A stretch of 64,000 bases of DNA from JACCTI01 sp051005695 (GTDB lineage Bacteria; Verrucomicrobiota; Verrucomicrobiia; Chthoniobacterales; UBA10450), in NCBI GenBank assembly GCA_051005695.1, contig JBPCJC010000069.1:14026-78025 (forward strand), read 5' to 3'. Within the stretch, counting starts at the first letter, position 1, and every line of letters begins with the position of its first letter. Position numbers and translations under genes: made by a program. Positions 8,790 to 17,172 of this stretch are shown one piece after another. The notes under the pieces are model-generated. The model worked only from the letters and a program-made list of their open reading frames with translations, did not search any database and was not told where the DNA came from.

Positions 8790-9212
8790 ATGCCATTGAT
8801 GCCCAAACGCGTAAAGTACCGGAAGACCCAGCGGGGCAGCCGCAAGGGAACGGCTTCGCGCAATCTCCGGATCGACTTCGGCGAGTTCGGCCTGCAGACG
8901 CTCGAGCGCGCCTGGATAACGAACACGCAAATCGAAGCGGCCCGTGTCGCCTTAACCCGCAACATGAAGCGCAAAGGCAAATTGTGGATCCGGATTTTCC
9001 CGGACAAATCCGTGACCTCGCGCCCGCCAGAAACCCGCATGGGTAAAGGCAAAGGCGCGCCCGAATATTGGGTCGCGACCGTGAAGCCGGGAAACATTCT
9101 GTTTGAACTCGATGGCGTGACCGAGGCGGTTGCGCGCGAGTCGCTGCGACTAGCGGCGGACAAATTACCGGTGCGGACGAAGTTCCTCACCCGCCACCAC
9201 GTGGCTGCCTAA
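8790..9212 (+). CDS. rplP: 50S ribosomal protein L16
   Basis: L16 helps position the A-site tRNA and is a late assembly protein. The 140-residue product has the family features PKRVKYRKTQRGSRKG, the conserved ARVALTRNMKRKGKLWIRIFPDK, and TRMGKGKGAPEYWVA. A GAGGAA about 10 bases before the start could serve as a ribosome binding site. The stop codon lies inside a copy of the dispersed GCCTAACGA motif. Confidence 0.96.
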   Translation: MPLMPKRVKYRKTQRGSRKGTASRNLRIDFGEFGLQTLERAWITNTQIEAARVALTRNMKRKGKLWIRIFPDKSVTSRPPETRMGKGKGAPEYWVATVKPGNILFELDGVTEAVARESLRLAADKLPVRTKFLTRHHVAA

Positions 9213-9218
9213 CGAGAC

Positions 9219-9422
9219 ATGAAATTTAAAGAGATTAAGGAGATGACCTCCGACGAACTGGTGACGAAGAAACGCGATCTTCGCCAGGAGAGCCTGCATC
9301 TGCGTTTGCAACAGCAGAGTGGACAGCTCGAACAGCCGAGCCGTTTGCGGTTGTTGCGCCGGCAGGTGGCGCAGTTGGAAACCGTGCTCTCGGAGCGCGC
9401 CCAGAAAAAGGGAAGCAAGTAA
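9219..9422 (+). CDS. rpmC: 50S ribosomal protein L29
   Basis: L29 is near the tunnel exit beside L23. It is 67 residues long, mostly helical, with the typical KEIKEMTSDELVTKKRDLRQESLHLRLQQ start and a C-terminal RRQVAQLETVLSER helix. It lies 6 bases after rplP and 3 bases before rpsQ. Confidence 0.92.
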   Translation: MKFKEIKEMTSDELVTKKRDLRQESLHLRLQQQSGQLEQPSRLRLLRRQVAQLETVLSERAQKKGSK

Positions 9423-9425
9423 TTT

Positions 9426-9728
9426 ATGGCCGAAGGAACTGAAGAGCAGACCGCGACGACGACTGCCGAAACGGCGGAAGCGAAACGCGGGACGCGCAAG
9501 ACGCGCACCGGCGAAGTGATTTCGAGCGGGATGAACAAGACGATCGTAGTCCAATCGGTGACCCGTGTGCCGCACGCGAAGTTCGGCAAGATCGTGAAGC
9601 AGAAGAAGAAATTTTACGCGCACGACGAAGAGAATAAGGCCAAGACCGGCGACACCGTCCGGATCATGGAAACGCGCCCGCTGAGCAAATTAAAGCGCTG
9701 GCGGCTGGTCGATGTGGTCGCGAAGTAA
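9426..9728 (+). CDS. rpsQ: 30S ribosomal protein S17 with N-terminal extension
   Basis: S17 binds 16S rRNA early in assembly. The OB-fold core starts at about residue 25 (RTGEVISSGMNKTIVVQSVTRVPHAKFGKIVK) and includes the KTGDTVRIMETRPLSKLKRWRLV C-terminus. About 22 Glu/Thr/Ala-rich residues precede the core, making 100 residues against ~84 in E. coli. Confidence 0.94.
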   Translation: MAEGTEEQTATTTAETAEAKRGTRKTRTGEVISSGMNKTIVVQSVTRVPHAKFGKIVKQKKKFYAHDEENKAKTGDTVRIMETRPLSKLKRWRLVDVVAK

Positions 9729-9751
9729 TTCGGTTTAACGAAAGTAAATTT

Positions 9752-10120
9752 ATGGTCTACATCAGATCCAGACTCGACGTGGCGGATAACAGTGGCGCGC
9801 GCATGGCCACGATGATCGGCGTCATCGGCCAAGGCACGAGCCAGTGCGCCGGGATTGGTGACGTCATTACCGCGAACGTCAAAGAAGCGAGCCCGAACGG
9901 GACGGTAAAAAAGGGCGAAGTTGTCCGTGCGGTTTTGGTGCGCACGCGTCAGCCGATCAAGCGCCAGGACGGTTCCGTCCTCCGTTTTGATAACAACGCG
10001 ATCGTTATCATCGATAAAGATTTGAACCCGCGCGGGACTCGCATTTTCGGGCCGGTCGCACGTGAATTGCGCGAGCGCAATTTCATGAAAATCGTTTCGC
10101 TCGCTCCGGAAGTTTTATGA
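9752..10120 (+). CDS. rplN: 50S ribosomal protein L14
   Basis: L14 lies on the subunit interface and binds RsfS, which is encoded at 49430-49783. The 122-residue protein has VYIRSRLDVADNSGARMATMIGV and the strongly conserved FDNNAIVIIDKDLNPRGTRIFGPVARELR. It overlaps rplX by four bases (ATGA). Confidence 0.97.
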   Translation: MVYIRSRLDVADNSGARMATMIGVIGQGTSQCAGIGDVITANVKEASPNGTVKKGEVVRAVLVRTRQPIKRQDGSVLRFDNNAIVIIDKDLNPRGTRIFGPVARELRERNFMKIVSLAPEVL

Positions 10121-10455
10121 ACCGAATCAAACTCCACGTCCGCAAGGGCGACCAGGTGGAAGTGATCTCGGGGAACTTTAAGGGTTCCAGCGGGAAGGTG
10201 CTCGAAGTGATCGCGCGCAAAGAGCGCGTGCTTGTGGAAGGCGTGCGCATGATCAAAAAACATTTGCGCAAGTCGCAGGATAATCCGCAGGGCAAAATCG
10301 CGGAACGTGAAGGCCCGATTCACATCTCGAATGTAAAGGTGCTGGAGCGCGCGGAGCGGAAGGACAAGAAAGAGAGGAAAGTTAAGGCGACCAAGCCGAA
10401 GGCCGAGAAGAAGAAAGCGCCTGCCAAAAAGAAGTCGGCGAAGGAAGAGGCGTAA
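10117..10455 (+). CDS. rplX: 50S ribosomal protein L24 with Lys-rich tail
   Basis: L24 initiates 50S assembly. The KOW motif is at the N-terminus (HVRKGDQVEVISGNFKGSSGKVLEV), followed by the VEGVRMIKKHLRK and REGPIHISNVKVL segments. The final ~30 residues are almost entirely Lys/Ala/Glu, an extension shared in style with several proteins of this cluster. The start overlaps the rplN stop. Confidence 0.95.
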   Translation: MNRIKLHVRKGDQVEVISGNFKGSSGKVLEVIARKERVLVEGVRMIKKHLRKSQDNPQGKIAEREGPIHISNVKVLERAERKDKKERKVKATKPKAEKKKAPAKKKSAKEEA

Positions 10456-10458
10456 GCG

Positions 10459-11031
10459 ATGAAAAACGAATTTTACGACGACTACAAAAATCGCGTGATC
10501 CCTGCGCTCCAAAAGGAGCACGGGTATAAGAACGTGAATCAAATTCCAAAGGTCGAGAAGGTGGTGATCAACACTTCTATCGGCTCACAATCCGATGTGA
10601 AGCAGGCGCTGGAAGATGCGAAAGCAGAACTGGCGTTGATCAGCGGACAGAAACCGGCGGAGACGCGCGCGAAGAAAAGCATCGCGAATTTCAAACTGCG
10701 CCAGGAACAGGCGATCGGCGCCAAGGTCACCCTTCGCGGCGCGCACATGTATGAATTTCTCGAGCGCCTGATCAAAGCGGCGCTCCCGCGCATCCGCGAT
10801 TTTCGCGGGGTTTCGCCGAAGGCCTTCGACGGCAATGGCAACTACACGTTAGGCGTTTCCGATCAATCGATCTTCCCGGAAGTGGAGCTCGACAAAATCA
10901 AGCGTAACATCGGTTTTGATGTTACCATCGTCACCACCGCGAAAACGAACGAGGAAGCCAAATCGCTTTTGAGCGAAATGGGAATGCCGTTCAGCGATCG
11001 CAAAAAGCCGGTCGCAGCCGCTGCGGCCTAA
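10459..11031 (+). CDS. rplE: 50S ribosomal protein L5
   Basis: L5 binds 5S rRNA and contacts the P-site tRNA. It is 190 residues long, with the family landmarks NQIPKVEKVVINTSIGS, LISGQKPAETRAKKSIANFKLR, VTLRGAHMYEFLERLI and FDGNGNYTLGV. rpsN (S14) normally follows, but rpsH begins only 6 bases downstream here. Confidence 0.97.
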   Translation: MKNEFYDDYKNRVIPALQKEHGYKNVNQIPKVEKVVINTSIGSQSDVKQALEDAKAELALISGQKPAETRAKKSIANFKLRQEQAIGAKVTLRGAHMYEFLERLIKAALPRIRDFRGVSPKAFDGNGNYTLGVSDQSIFPEVELDKIKRNIGFDVTIVTTAKTNEEAKSLLSEMGMPFSDRKKPVAAAAA

Positions 11032-11037
11032 TTTTCC

Positions 11038-11436
11038 ATGAGCACCGTTACCGATCCTATTGCCGACCTTCTCACCCGCGTGCGCAACGCCGCGGCCACG
11101 CAGAAGCACGAGATGTTTGTCCCTTACTCGAAGATCAAATCCGAGATCGTGCGGATTTTGAAGGAGGAAGGTTACATTACCGATTACTCGTTAGACAACG
11201 AAGCGGCGCATCCGCGGATCAAGATCACGAACAAGATCGCCAATCGCACGAGTGCGATCACCGGCTTGAAGCGCGTCAGCCGCCCGGGCTTGCGGCGTTA
11301 CGTCGGCGCGCAGGAAATTCCGCGCGTTCTCGGCGGGATGGGGGTTTCAATTCTTTCGACTCCGCGGGGGATTTTGTCCGGGCGCGAAGCGAAGAAGCAA
11401 AACGTGGGAGGCGAGCTGCTGGCTTACATCTGGTAG
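11038..11436 (+). CDS. rpsH: 30S ribosomal protein S8
   Basis: S8 binds the central domain of 16S rRNA. In E. coli it represses the spc operon. The 132-residue product has TDPIADLLTRVRNA at the start, RVSRPGLRRYVGAQEIPRVLGGMG in the middle and ILSTPRGILSGREA near the end. It directly follows rplE, with no rpsN between them. Confidence 0.97.
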   Translation: MSTVTDPIADLLTRVRNAAATQKHEMFVPYSKIKSEIVRILKEEGYITDYSLDNEAAHPRIKITNKIANRTSAITGLKRVSRPGLRRYVGAQEIPRVLGGMGVSILSTPRGILSGREAKKQNVGGELLAYIW

Positions 11437-11455
11437 GCAGGCACTGAATTTTTTT

Positions 11456-11995
11456 ATGTCACGGATTGGAAATAAAGCAGTCGAGATTCCCGACAAGGTG
11501 AAGGTGAACATCGGCAAAGATGGCGCCGTCGCAGTCGAGGGACCGAAGGGCAAACTGAATTGGACCCTGCCGCGCGACATCACCGCGAGCGTGGCCGACA
11601 ATCGCGTCTCGATCGCGCGCAATGCCGAGACTCGTAGTTTGAAGGCGCTGCACGGACTTTCGCGCAGCCTAGTCAACAACATGGTGCAGGGCGTGAGCAC
11701 GGGATTCACCAAGGACCTGATCATCGAAGGCGTCGGCTTCAAAGCCGCGGTTCAGGGTTCAATCCTGAACATCAGTCTCGGATTTTCGCACCCAATCCTT
11801 TTCCCGATTCCCGAAGGAATCAAAATCATCGTCGCGGAAAATACCAAGATCAGTATTTCCGGGATCGACAAAAAACTGGTTGGTCAGGTCGCGGCCGACA
11901 TTCGGCGTTATTATCCGCCCGAGCCTTACAAGGGCAAAGGCGTGCGATACGCCGGCGAAGTAATTCGGCGCAAGGAAGGCAAGACGGTTCAGTAG
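11456..11995 (+). CDS. rplF: 50S ribosomal protein L6
   Basis: L6 lies near the factor-binding site. The 179-residue product has two repeated domains, the RIGNKAVEIPDKV start and the YYPPEPYKGKGVRYAGEVIRRKEGK C-terminal signature. The start is preceded by a run of seven T and no Shine-Dalgarno sequence. Confidence 0.97.
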   Translation: MSRIGNKAVEIPDKVKVNIGKDGAVAVEGPKGKLNWTLPRDITASVADNRVSIARNAETRSLKALHGLSRSLVNNMVQGVSTGFTKDLIIEGVGFKAAVQGSILNISLGFSHPILFPIPEGIKIIVAENTKISISGIDKKLVGQVAADIRRYYPPEPYKGKGVRYAGEVIRRKEGKTVQ

Positions 11996-11996
11996 T

Positions 11997-12359
11997 ATGA
12001 AGAACGACCGCAAACAAATCAGGCATCGCATTCATACTCGGATTCGGAAACGGGTCAGTGGCACGGCGGAACGTCCGCGCCTCGCGGTCCATTTTTCCGG
12101 CAAGCATGTTTACGCGCAGGTGATCGACGACGATGCCGGCCACACTTTGGCTGCCGCTGGCACGACCGAAGAAGCGCTTACCACGAAGGGCAAAGCAGCA
12201 GCGAACTTGGCCTCCGCGCAGAAGGTCGGCAAAGCGGTCGCGGAACGTTTGCTCGCGAAGAAGATCGACAAAGTCATCTTTGATCGGGGCGGATTTCTTT
12301 ATCACGGCAAAGTGAAAGCTCTCGCAGATGCGGCCCGCGAAGGCGGCCTCAAATTTTAG
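11997..12359 (+). CDS. rplR: 50S ribosomal protein L18
   Basis: L18 binds 5S rRNA with L5. It is 120 residues long, with the basic N-terminus RKQIRHRIHTRIRKRVSGTAERPRLAV, the FSGKHVYAQVIDDDAGHTLAAA core and FDRGGFLYHGKVKALADAAREGGLKF at the end. Its ATG begins one base after the rplF stop. Confidence 0.96.
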   Translation: MKNDRKQIRHRIHTRIRKRVSGTAERPRLAVHFSGKHVYAQVIDDDAGHTLAAAGTTEEALTTKGKAAANLASAQKVGKAVAERLLAKKIDKVIFDRGGFLYHGKVKALADAAREGGLKF

Positions 12360-12365
12360 AAACAC

Positions 12366-12929
12366 ATGGCACAACAGCACGGCGGCGGAAGACGTCAGGA
12401 ACGTCACACAGATAAAAGTTCGGCAGCGCGCGGAGACACCACTGAGAAGGTCGTGTTTATCAATCGTTGCGCGAAGGTGGTGAAAGGCGGCCGGCGTTTC
12501 AGCTTTAGCGCGCTCATCGTGGCCGGCGATCACGACGGCAAAGTGGGCGTCGGTTTCGGCAAGGCGAACGAAGTTGCGGAAGCAATCCGCAAAGCTTCCG
12601 AAGCGGCGCGCAAAGGCATGGAAACGATGTCCGTTTTCGGAAATACCATTCCGCACGAGACCATCGGCGAGTTTGGCGGCGGACGGGTGCTGCTGCGTCC
12701 GGCTTCGCCGGGAACGGGAGTCATCGCCGGCGGGGGCGTGCGTGCGGTCGTCGAAGCGGTCGGGATTCGCGACGTCCTCGCGAAGTCGTTAGGCTCGAGC
12801 AATCACGCGAATGTGGTCAAGGCCACGATCGAAGCGCTCCGTGGTCTGCGCCGGAAAGATGAGATTTTCAAGACTCGCGGAATTCGCCCGACGAACCACG
12901 ATGCTGACGGAAAGGCTGAGCAGTCATGA
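12366..12929 (+). CDS. rpsE: 30S ribosomal protein S5
   Basis: S5 acts in decoding fidelity and at the mRNA entry channel. The 187-residue protein has VVKGGRRFSFSALIVAGDH, KVGVGFGKANEVAEAIRKA, and the RPASPGTGVIAGGGVRAVVEAVG block. It overlaps rplO by four bases (ATGA), leaving no room for rpmD (L30), which normally sits between them. Confidence 0.97.
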   Translation: MAQQHGGGRRQERHTDKSSAARGDTTEKVVFINRCAKVVKGGRRFSFSALIVAGDHDGKVGVGFGKANEVAEAIRKASEAARKGMETMSVFGNTIPHETIGEFGGGRVLLRPASPGTGVIAGGGVRAVVEAVGIRDVLAKSLGSSNHANVVKATIEALRGLRRKDEIFKTRGIRPTNHDADGKAEQS

Positions 12930-13507
12930 TTCGTCTGCACAATTTGAAACCGCGACCCGGTGCGAAACATCGCACCAAGCGCCTGGGCATCGGCGAGAGT
13001 TCCGGTCACGGCAAGACCAGCGGCAAAGGCCACAAGGGGCAAAAGGCGCGTTCCGGCGGCAGCATTCGCCTTGGCTTTGAAGGCGGACAAATGCCGCTGA
13101 TTCGGCGCTTGCCGAAGCGTGGGTTCAACAACAAGCGTTTCCATAAAAACTACGCGATCATCAATCTCGACGATTTGAATTTGTTTAAAGCCGGCACGGA
13201 GATCAATGAAGAGATGTTGCGTGAATCGAAGATGATTCGCGGGAACGTGGTTGGTCTGAAGGTCCTTGGCGGCGGCGAGCTCAAGCATGCACTCTCGATC
13301 GAGGCGCACAAAGTGAGTGCTTCCGCGCGGACAAAAATCGAGGGTGCGGGCGGAACCATTACCCTCCGCGAAGTGAAACGCCTCGAGAGCCCGCGTTTCC
13401 CGGCGGAGGCAAGTCCCGCGCTCGAAGCGAAAAGAGCCGGCACGCCAGCGAAGAAGAAACCGGCAAAAAAAGCCGCGGCGAAAAAATCTTCCAAAAAGAA
13501 GAGCTAG
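12926..13507 (+). CDS. rplO: 50S ribosomal protein L15 with Lys/Ala tail
   Basis: L15 is a late-assembly large-subunit protein. The core (RLHNLKPRPGAKHRTKRLGIGESSGHGKTSGKGHKGQ...GFEGGQMPLIRRLPKRG) spans about residues 1-150. A further ~40 residues of Lys/Ala/Pro make 193 residues, against ~145 in most bacteria. It lies 29 bases before secY. Confidence 0.95.
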   Translation: MIRLHNLKPRPGAKHRTKRLGIGESSGHGKTSGKGHKGQKARSGGSIRLGFEGGQMPLIRRLPKRGFNNKRFHKNYAIINLDDLNLFKAGTEINEEMLRESKMIRGNVVGLKVLGGGELKHALSIEAHKVSASARTKIEGAGGTITLREVKRLESPRFPAEASPALEAKRAGTPAKKKPAKKAAAKKSSKKKS

Positions 13508-13536
13508 TGCAGAGCGGCTCGAGGAAAGTTTAGGCG

Positions 13537-15039
13537 ATGGTTTCCGCGTTCCTTAATTCGGTCAAGATTCCGGAACTCCGCCGGCGGATTCTTTTCACTC
13601 TCGCGGTCATCGTGATCGTGCGCTTGGGCGCGGCGATCAGCACACCGGGAGTAAATCCGGCGGTCTTGCACGAGTGGTTCCGGAGCGCGATGTCGCAAAG
13701 TTCCGGCGGCGGCGTGGCTGCGCTCTTTAATTTGTTCAGCGGCGGCGCGCTCGAGAATTGCGCCATCTTCTCGTTAGGCATCATGCCTTACATCAGCGCG
13801 TCGATCATGCTGCAGCTTTTGACCGCGGTCATCCCGCAGCTCGGGCGCCTGGCGCGCGAGGACGGCGGCCGGCAGAAGATCATGCAATACACGCGCTACG
13901 CGACAGTGGCGTTGTGCATTGTGCAGGGTTACCTCCTGGCGGTTTCGTTTCAACATCCGGAGTCTTACCAGACGATGCTCCCTGGCATCATGGACACGGT
14001 TAATCACCTCGGCATCCCGCTGGTCGCTGATCTCGGGATTACCTTCCGCATTGTCACCGTGCTGACGCTGACCTCGGGCACTTTGTTTTTGATGTGGCTC
14101 GGCGATCAAATTACCGAGCGCGGCATCGGCAACGGTATTTCGCTCATCATTACGGTCGGCATCGTGGCGCGCTTGCCCGCCGCGCTCGCGCAGGCTTGGA
14201 AAACTTTTGTTCCTTCGGGCGACAACGCCAGCCAGGTCAATCCGGCGGTCCTGGTTTTGATGATCGCGTTTCTCTTTATCGTCATCGCCGCGGTCATCGC
14301 GGTCACTCAAGGCGTGCGCAAAATCACGGTGCAATACGCCAAGCGCGTGGTCGGTCGAAAGATGTACGGCGGGCAGACGCAATACATGCCGTTGAAAGTG
14401 AACTACGCGGGCGTGATGCCGATCATCTTCGCGTGGGCGTTGCTTCTTTTTCCAACCACCATCGTCGGAATGGCTTTCCAAAACAGTCGCACCGCGCGGA
14501 CGATTTCCGACGCGCTGGCGCATGGGTGGCCGCACTACGTCGTCCTGGCGTTGATGATTTTCTTCTTCAGTTATTTCTGGGTGGCGACGCAATTCCAGCC
14601 GTCGCAAATCGCGGATGACCTGAAGAAATACGGCGGTTACATTCCGGGCGTGCGTCCGGGTAAACCGACATCGGAGTTTCTCGATTTCACGATGACGCGG
14701 CTCACTTTTGCGGGCGCGATTTTCCTCACGCTGATCGCGATTCTGCCGAGCTTGCTCAGCCAAGGGCTGAACGTTCCCACGATTACCGCGCAATTTTTCG
14801 GCGGCACCAGTTTGCTGATTATCGTCGGCGTCATGCTCGACACCATGCGGCAGGTGGAAACGCATTTGATCCAGCGCCATTACGACGGGTTCCTTCGCAA
14901 AGGCCGCATCCGCGGTCGCTTTGATCGTTCGTCCTACAATCGTGGGGAAGCAGCTCCGCAGACGACGCTGATGTGGCTTTATGTCGGGATCGCGGTGCTG
15001 GTGATCGGCGGGGTGGCGATTTTCGTTTACGGGCGCTAG
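13537..15039 (+). CDS. secY: preprotein translocase subunit SecY
   Basis: SecY is the protein-conducting channel of the Sec system in the inner membrane. The 500-residue protein shows about ten hydrophobic segments, the N-terminal PELRRRILFTLAVIVIVRLGAAISTPG, the GIMPYISASIMLQLL segment, GDQITERGIGNGISLII, and the cytoplasmic KYGGYIPGVRPGKPT...ISQ-like loop needed for SecA and ribosome binding. It is longer than E. coli SecY (443), mostly through larger loops. The stop overlaps the adk start. Confidence 0.96.
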   Translation: MVSAFLNSVKIPELRRRILFTLAVIVIVRLGAAISTPGVNPAVLHEWFRSAMSQSSGGGVAALFNLFSGGALENCAIFSLGIMPYISASIMLQLLTAVIPQLGRLAREDGGRQKIMQYTRYATVALCIVQGYLLAVSFQHPESYQTMLPGIMDTVNHLGIPLVADLGITFRIVTVLTLTSGTLFLMWLGDQITERGIGNGISLIITVGIVARLPAALAQAWKTFVPSGDNASQVNPAVLVLMIAFLFIVIAAVIAVTQGVRKITVQYAKRVVGRKMYGGQTQYMPLKVNYAGVMPIIFAWALLLFPTTIVGMAFQNSRTARTISDALAHGWPHYVVLALMIFFFSYFWVATQFQPSQIADDLKKYGGYIPGVRPGKPTSEFLDFTMTRLTFAGAIFLTLIAILPSLLSQGLNVPTITAQFFGGTSLLIIVGVMLDTMRQVETHLIQRHYDGFLRKGRIRGRFDRSSYNRGEAAPQTTLMWLYVGIAVLVIGGVAIFVYGR

Positions 15040-15689
15040 TGAAAAGGCGTCTCGTGCTCTTGGGTGCGCCGGGTTCCGGAAAAGGAACCCAGGCGGAAAT
15101 GATCACCCGCCAGTTTGGAATTCCGGTGACGTCGCCGGGCGCAATTCTGCGCCGCGAGCGTGATCTCGGAACCGCACTCGGGATCGAAACCGCGGAAGCA
15201 GCGCAGCGCGGCGATCTCGTCCCCGACAAAATCATTGTGGCGTTGATCGAAGACTGGCTGCGTCTGCACGGCGGTCATGGGTTTGTTTTCGACGGCTTCC
15301 CGCGCACGATTCCGCAGGCGGAAAGTCTGCAGACGATTCTGACGCGCTTGAAGACGCCGCTCGATCTGGCGATTTGGCTGGAAGTAACGGAGCAGACGGT
15401 GAGCGACCGTATTTCCACTCGTTTGCAATGCCAGGCCTGCGGTTTCACCACCAGCGAGAAAAGCGCCGTCTTTGCGGAGCGGCCAGTTTGTCCATATTGC
15501 GATGGACCACTCGTTAGGCGAACGGATGATGACCTGGCAGTGTTGCGCCATCGGCTGGAAGAATTTCACGCCAAGACCGAACCGCTCGCGGCTTTCTACG
15601 GGAATTTTAGCGCCCTGCGTCGAATCGACGGCAACCGCGATCGCGATGAAGTTTTTGCGGAGATTTCGCGCCTGATCCAGACGGCATGA
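15039..15689 (+). CDS. adk: adenylate kinase
   Basis: Converts ATP and AMP to two ADP. Residues 9-17 form the P-loop GAPGSGKGT, followed by the AMP-binding GFVFDGFPRT. The LID region carries four cysteines (CQACG ... CPYC), the zinc-binding type of LID, followed by RTDDD. I choose the GTG at 15039, which shares one base with the secY stop, because upstream frame sequence belongs to secY. The 216-residue length is normal. The secY-adk-map order is common in bacteria. Confidence 0.94.
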   Translation: MKRRLVLLGAPGSGKGTQAEMITRQFGIPVTSPGAILRRERDLGTALGIETAEAAQRGDLVPDKIIVALIEDWLRLHGGHGFVFDGFPRTIPQAESLQTILTRLKTPLDLAIWLEVTEQTVSDRISTRLQCQACGFTTSEKSAVFAERPVCPYCDGPLVRRTDDDLAVLRHRLEEFHAKTEPLAAFYGNFSALRRIDGNRDRDEVFAEISRLIQTA

Positions 15690-16465
15690 TCCCAATCAAG
15701 ACCGGCAAGGAGATCGACAAAATGCGGCGAGCCTGCCGCACCGCGAGCGAAGTTCTCGAGCGCGTCAGCGAGCTGGTGCGACCGGGAGTTTCGACCAAGG
15801 AAATCGACGAAGCCGCCGCCGACTTGATGCAGGAAGCGGGCGTGAAGAGCGCGTTTCTCGGTTATCGCCTTGGTCATCGCGTGTTCCCCGGCAACATCTG
15901 TATCTCTTTGAACGACGAGATCGTCCACGGCATCGGCAGCCAGCGGCGGGTGCAATATGGCGACATCGTCAAACTCGACATCGGCGTTGTCCAGGACGGT
16001 TGGGTGGGAGACACGGCCGCGACCATTCCGGCGGGGATGATCGATGCGCGCACCGAAAAACTTTTGCTGGTCACAGAGAACGCTCTGCGCCGGGCGATCG
16101 AGTTCGCCTTCGAAGGCACGCGGCTCGGAGATCTTTGTTCTGCGATCGAACAGGAAGCGGTCGGAAACGGTTTTTCGGTCGTGCGGGAATTTGTCGGCCA
16201 CGGTGTCGGCCGAAAGCTGCACGAAGAACCGCAGGTGCCGAACTACGGCAAACCCGGGAGTGGCCCGCGTTTGAAAGCGGGCATGACGCTGGCGATTGAA
16301 CCGATGATCAATTCCGGGACCGCTTCGGTGCGTTTGTTAGACGATGGCTGGACAGTCTGCACTGCCGACGGCATGGCCTCGTCGCATTTCGAACACACGG
16401 TCCTGATCACGAAAGACGCGCCGGAAATTTTGACCCTGCGCGGCAAGCCGCAGTTGAAATCGTGA
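15686..16465 (+). CDS. map: type I methionine aminopeptidase
   Basis: Removes the initiator methionine from new proteins. The 259-residue enzyme shows the expected metal ligands: the two aspartates in KLDIGVVQDGWVGDTA, the histidine of FVGHGVGRKLHEEP, and the glutamates of AIEPM and FEHTVLIT. It overlaps adk by four bases (ATGA). It is followed by a 160-base gap with three hairpins, where infA is found in many genomes. Confidence 0.96.
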   Translation: MIPIKTGKEIDKMRRACRTASEVLERVSELVRPGVSTKEIDEAAADLMQEAGVKSAFLGYRLGHRVFPGNICISLNDEIVHGIGSQRRVQYGDIVKLDIGVVQDGWVGDTAATIPAGMIDARTEKLLLVTENALRRAIEFAFEGTRLGDLCSAIEQEAVGNGFSVVREFVGHGVGRKLHEEPQVPNYGKPGSGPRLKAGMTLAIEPMINSGTASVRLLDDGWTVCTADGMASSHFEHTVLITKDAPEILTLRGKPQLKS

Positions 16466-16513
16466 CGAGGTTTTCCGAGATCGTCGCGCACCGCGTGGAA
16501 TCGCCGGTTGCCA

Positions 16514-16577
16514 CTGGAAAAACTTCTGCTAGAAGTTCCAGCTTACGATTTGTCGACGGGGCGAAAGACGTTTCGCC
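16514..16577 (+). promoter_or_regulatory. two leader hairpins between map and rpmJ
   Basis: The first hairpin pairs CTGG (16514-16517) with CCAG (16538-16541) and AACTTC (16521-16526) with GAAGTT (16532-16537). The second pairs GGCGAAA (16560-16566) with TTTCGCC (16571-16577) perfectly. With the terminator just downstream they form a row of three structures, a layout seen in transcript attenuators. Any regulatory role is inference. Confidence 0.45.
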
Positions 16578-16588
16578 AGCAGTGACAT

Positions 16589-16612
16589 CGCGGAGGTGAT
16601 CTCCGCGTTTTT
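16589..16612 (+). terminator. intrinsic terminator between map and rpmJ
   Basis: CGCGGAG (16589-16595), a GTGAT loop and CTCCGCG (16601-16607) form a perfect 7-bp stem followed by five T. It lies 14 bases before rpmJ, so it may end the spc-like unit or act conditionally on rpmJ-rpsM-rpsK-rpsD. Confidence 0.7.
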
Positions 16613-16625
16613 CGTCTCTTGGAAT

Positions 16626-16739
16626 ATGAAAGTTCGACCCTCAGTTAAAAGACTTTGTGTAGCGTGCAAGATCGTGAAGCGCAAAAATGTTGTGCGCGTT
16701 ATCTGCACTAACCCGCGTCATAAACAGCGCCAGGGCTAA
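16626..16739 (+). CDS. rpmJ: 50S ribosomal protein L36, zinc-binding form
   Basis: A 37-residue protein, the smallest of the large subunit. It begins MKVRPSVKRLC and has the zinc ribbon ligands C11, C14, C27 and H32, so it is the C+ form that depends on zinc. It ends HKQRQG, as usual. It lies directly downstream of a hairpin cluster and terminator and 8 bases before rpsM. Confidence 0.95.
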   Translation: MKVRPSVKRLCVACKIVKRKNVVRVICTNPRHKQRQG

Positions 16740-16747
16740 GGAGATTT

Positions 16748-17143
16748 ATGCCGAGATTACTTGGAGTTGAAATTCCGTCGGAGAAACGCATCGAGGCGTC
16801 CCTCACGTACATTTACGGGATCGGGCCCACGACCTCGAAGCGCATTCTCGACCAGACCAATATCGACCCGAATCTGCGTGCAAAGGATCTCACGCCGCAG
16901 CAGTTGAACGACATCATCCACGCGATCACCGGCAACAAGCTTTTGATCGAGGGCGATCTCCGCCGGGAATTGCAGAGCAACTTGAAACGCTTGCAGGCGA
17001 TCAATTGTTATCGCGGCATCCGCCATCGGCGCGGCCTTCCGGTTCGTGGTCAGCGGACCTCGACCAATGCGCGCACCCGCAAAGGCCCGCGCAAGACGGT
17101 CGGGGTGATTCGGAACAAGGACGCAAAAGCCGGCAAGACCTAG
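16748..17143 (+). CDS. rpsM: 30S ribosomal protein S13
   Basis: S13 forms the head bridge to the large subunit and contacts the P-site tRNA. The 131-residue product has LLGVEIPSEKRIEASLTYIYGIG, the helix-two-turn-helix region, and the basic tail GLPVRGQRTSTNARTRKGPRKTV. AAGGAG four bases before the ATG is one of the few clear Shine-Dalgarno sequences in the cluster, although its spacing is tight. Confidence 0.97.
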   Translation: MPRLLGVEIPSEKRIEASLTYIYGIGPTTSKRILDQTNIDPNLRAKDLTPQQLNDIIHAITGNKLLIEGDLRRELQSNLKRLQAINCYRGIRHRRGLPVRGQRTSTNARTRKGPRKTVGVIRNKDAKAGKT

Positions 17144-17172
17144 GCCGCGGAGTTTAACTACAGCATTTAGAC

